Origin: Cyanobacteria bacterium HKST-UBA04
GTDB lineage: Bacteria; Cyanobacteriota; Vampirovibrionia; Vampirovibrionales; JAGQHJ01
Reading direction: 5' to 3'
NCBI GenBank assembly: GCA_020431915.1
Contig: JAGQHJ010000016.1
Span: 1-39,159, forward strand
DNA length: 39,159 bases
Position numbers and translations under genes: made by a program. The notes under the pieces were generated by a model that saw only the letters and a list, made by a program, of their open reading frames with translations, had not been told where the DNA came from and searched no databases. The stretch's first letter is position 1. Each line of letters begins with the position of its first letter. Shown here in pieces: positions 37,956 to 39,159 of the stretch.

Positions 37956-39159
37956 TTATACGGTCTCTTTCTCAACGAGTTCATCAAACACGTGGGCCGC
38001 AAAATCCAGGATGTCATGCGCTGTAATCATGCCCACCAGCCGGTTGTTGTCTACCACCGGCAGGCAGCTGATGTTGTAGTGCCGCATCAGTTCAATGGCT
38101 TGCCGGGTTGAGGTGGTGGAGGTGACCGTGATGGGTTCGGTTTTCATAATCTCTTTGACGGGCAAGGGGTCGTGGTTTTGTCGTGCACTAAGGTGCAGCA
38201 GATCGGTGTGGGTCACAATCCCGTGCAGTTGGCCGGCGTCGTCTTCGACCGGGATGTGGCTGATGTGTTTCCAGTCCATCATGTTCGTGGCCAGGTCTAT
38301 CAGGTCGTCGGGCTGTACTGTAAACAACTTGGTTTTCATGAACTGCCCGACGGTCTGGTAGCTGTGGCGCCATGCGCTGGGGCCGCAGGGTTCGGCAAAG
38401 GTCCATTCATGGACCGGCTTGCCCGTCTGCTGCCGGGCAATCATGGCCTTGACCAGGGTACGGCTTTTTTGATCCGGTGTGGCGCTGTTGGCTTGGTTTA
38501 GCTCGTCGAGGGATCCGAGCAACCATTGGGCACCGGTCAGGCCGGTACGGGTCCGGGCTTCAATAATGCCGAGGTAGTGCCGGCGGTCGGCTTCGTCCAC
38601 GCCGAGTTTTTCCAGGCCCTTGTAGGCCAGTGGCAACAGCTCGGTCAGTATCAGTTGGGTGGCGGGAATGGTCTGGCCGTCGAGCCAGTTGAACTGTGCT
38701 TTCAAACCCACCTGGGCCGCGTTGAAAAAATTGGCCCGGGCGTCGTCAAAACTCAGGTGCTGCCGTATGTCGCCATACGCCTCGGGGACGGCATGCATCA
38801 GCCCCATAAAGAAGGCCGCGTTGGCCACCTCGTCCGTCAGGGTGGGCCCGGCCGGCAGAAACCGTGCCTCGATACGCAGGTGGGCCCGGCCGTCCTTGAC
38901 GCCGTAGCATGCCCGGTTCCAGCGCCAAATGGTGCCGCTGTGCAAACGCATGGCCGACAGTTCCGGGACCTGCCCGGCTTGGGCCAGTTCAAGCGAGTTT
39001 TCGGTCAGGGGCTTGGTAAGCAGTACCCGGTACTCGGCTAAATCTTCCTTGTACAGTTCGACAATGGAATCCTTGACCCAGTCGCTGCCAAAGTCTACCC
39101 GCGACCGGTGGCCCCGCTGCTGTCGCACTTCCGAGCGTTCGTCGACGGCATGCTGGAAC
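37956..39159 (-). CDS. GCS2-family ligase fused to CBS domains (5'-partial)
   Basis: The gene continues beyond the right edge: the frame is open to 39159. The N-terminal part has glutamate-cysteine ligase family 2 features: LHSGTIWRWNRACYGVKDGR, HLRIEARFLPAGPTLTDEVA and NAAFFMGL. The C-terminal 125 residues are a CBS pair (GQFMKTKLFTVQPDDLIDLA; SHIPVEDDAGQLHGIVTHTDL; VKEIMKTEPITVTSTTSTRQ; LPVVDNNRLVGMITAHDIL), which commonly binds adenine nucleotides and regulates the attached domain. It probably makes or tunes a gamma-glutamyl compound, but the exact product is unknown. The M14 deacylase and symporter follow in the same operon. Confidence 0.85.
   Translation of the reverse strand, partial: FQHAVDERSEVRQQRGHRSRVDFGSDWVKDSIVELYKEDLAEYRVLLTKPLTENSLELAQAGQVPELSAMRLHSGTIWRWNRACYGVKDGRAHLRIEARFLPAGPTLTDEVANAAFFMGLMHAVPEAYGDIRQHLSFDDARANFFNAAQVGLKAQFNWLDGQTIPATQLILTELLPLAYKGLEKLGVDEADRRHYLGIIEARTRTGLTGAQWLLGSLDELNQANSATPDQKSRTLVKAMIARQQTGKPVHEWTFAEPCGPSAWRHSYQTVGQFMKTKLFTVQPDDLIDLATNMMDWKHISHIPVEDDAGQLHGIVTHTDLLHLSARQNHDPLPVKEIMKTEPITVTSTTSTRQAIELMRHYNISCLPVVDNNRLVGMITAHDILDFAAHVFDELVEKETV

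Overview
The window looks like a chromosomal segment of a moderately GC-rich bacterium with Gram-negative-type physiology. System II cytochrome c maturation (ResB/CcsA), a minCDE division operon, NifS and Nfu iron-sulfur assembly genes, a DUF5069 protein and many Pro/Gln/Ser-rich extensions on housekeeping proteins would fit a non-photosynthetic relative of cyanobacteria (Vampirovibrio/Melainabacteria-like). That placement is inference from gene content only. I see no rRNA, tRNA, CRISPR array, insertion sequence or phage gene.

Layout. 1-5.3 kb: a partial minus-strand gene, a small protein, a polyprenyl diphosphate synthase (minus), then resB-ccsA and a small unknown gene. 5.6-10.4 kb: an orphan amino-acid-type ABC ATPase convergent with a carbamate kinase (their coding ends overlap), then nifS and ruvB. 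10.5-14.1 kb: a small unknown gene, prfA, a DUF5069 gene, a striking Cys/Pro-repeat protein and an Nfu-type protein. 14.2-19.6 kb: bioF, a divergent winged-helix-like regulator, a long regulatory region, and minC-minD-minE with unusually long MinC and MinE. 19.8-24.4 kb: a JmjC/cupin-like protein (minus), a small unknown gene, then a Fur-box-controlled two-gene operon of an MFS exporter and a PvcA/Dit1-like (isonitrile synthase-like) enzyme. 24.6-27.2 kb: a small membrane ORF, a structured leader before an FKBP gene, ndk, and a membrane-anchored pilin-like protein. 27.2-27.8 kb: a simple-repeat hot spot with (TCTA)15 and three poly-G runs. 27.8-33.9 kb: three large minus-strand genes of unknown function (a 751-aa protein, a secreted protein with a TonB-C-like end, and an EF-hand protein). 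34.2-39.2 kb: a PA0069-type radical SAM gene and a minus-strand operon of GCS2-CBS, M14 deacylase and a Na+/solute symporter.

Most promising points: (1) the Fur box/MFS/PvcA-like operon, a possible iron-responsive isonitrile metallophore system not obviously equivalent to known ones; (2) the 39-cysteine tandem-repeat protein; (3) the repeat hot spot, where loss of one C in a poly-C run would add 39 codons to a proline-rich ORF; (4) a pseudoknot-topology leader before the FKBP gene. All gene calls come from reading the sequence; no searches or folding runs were made.
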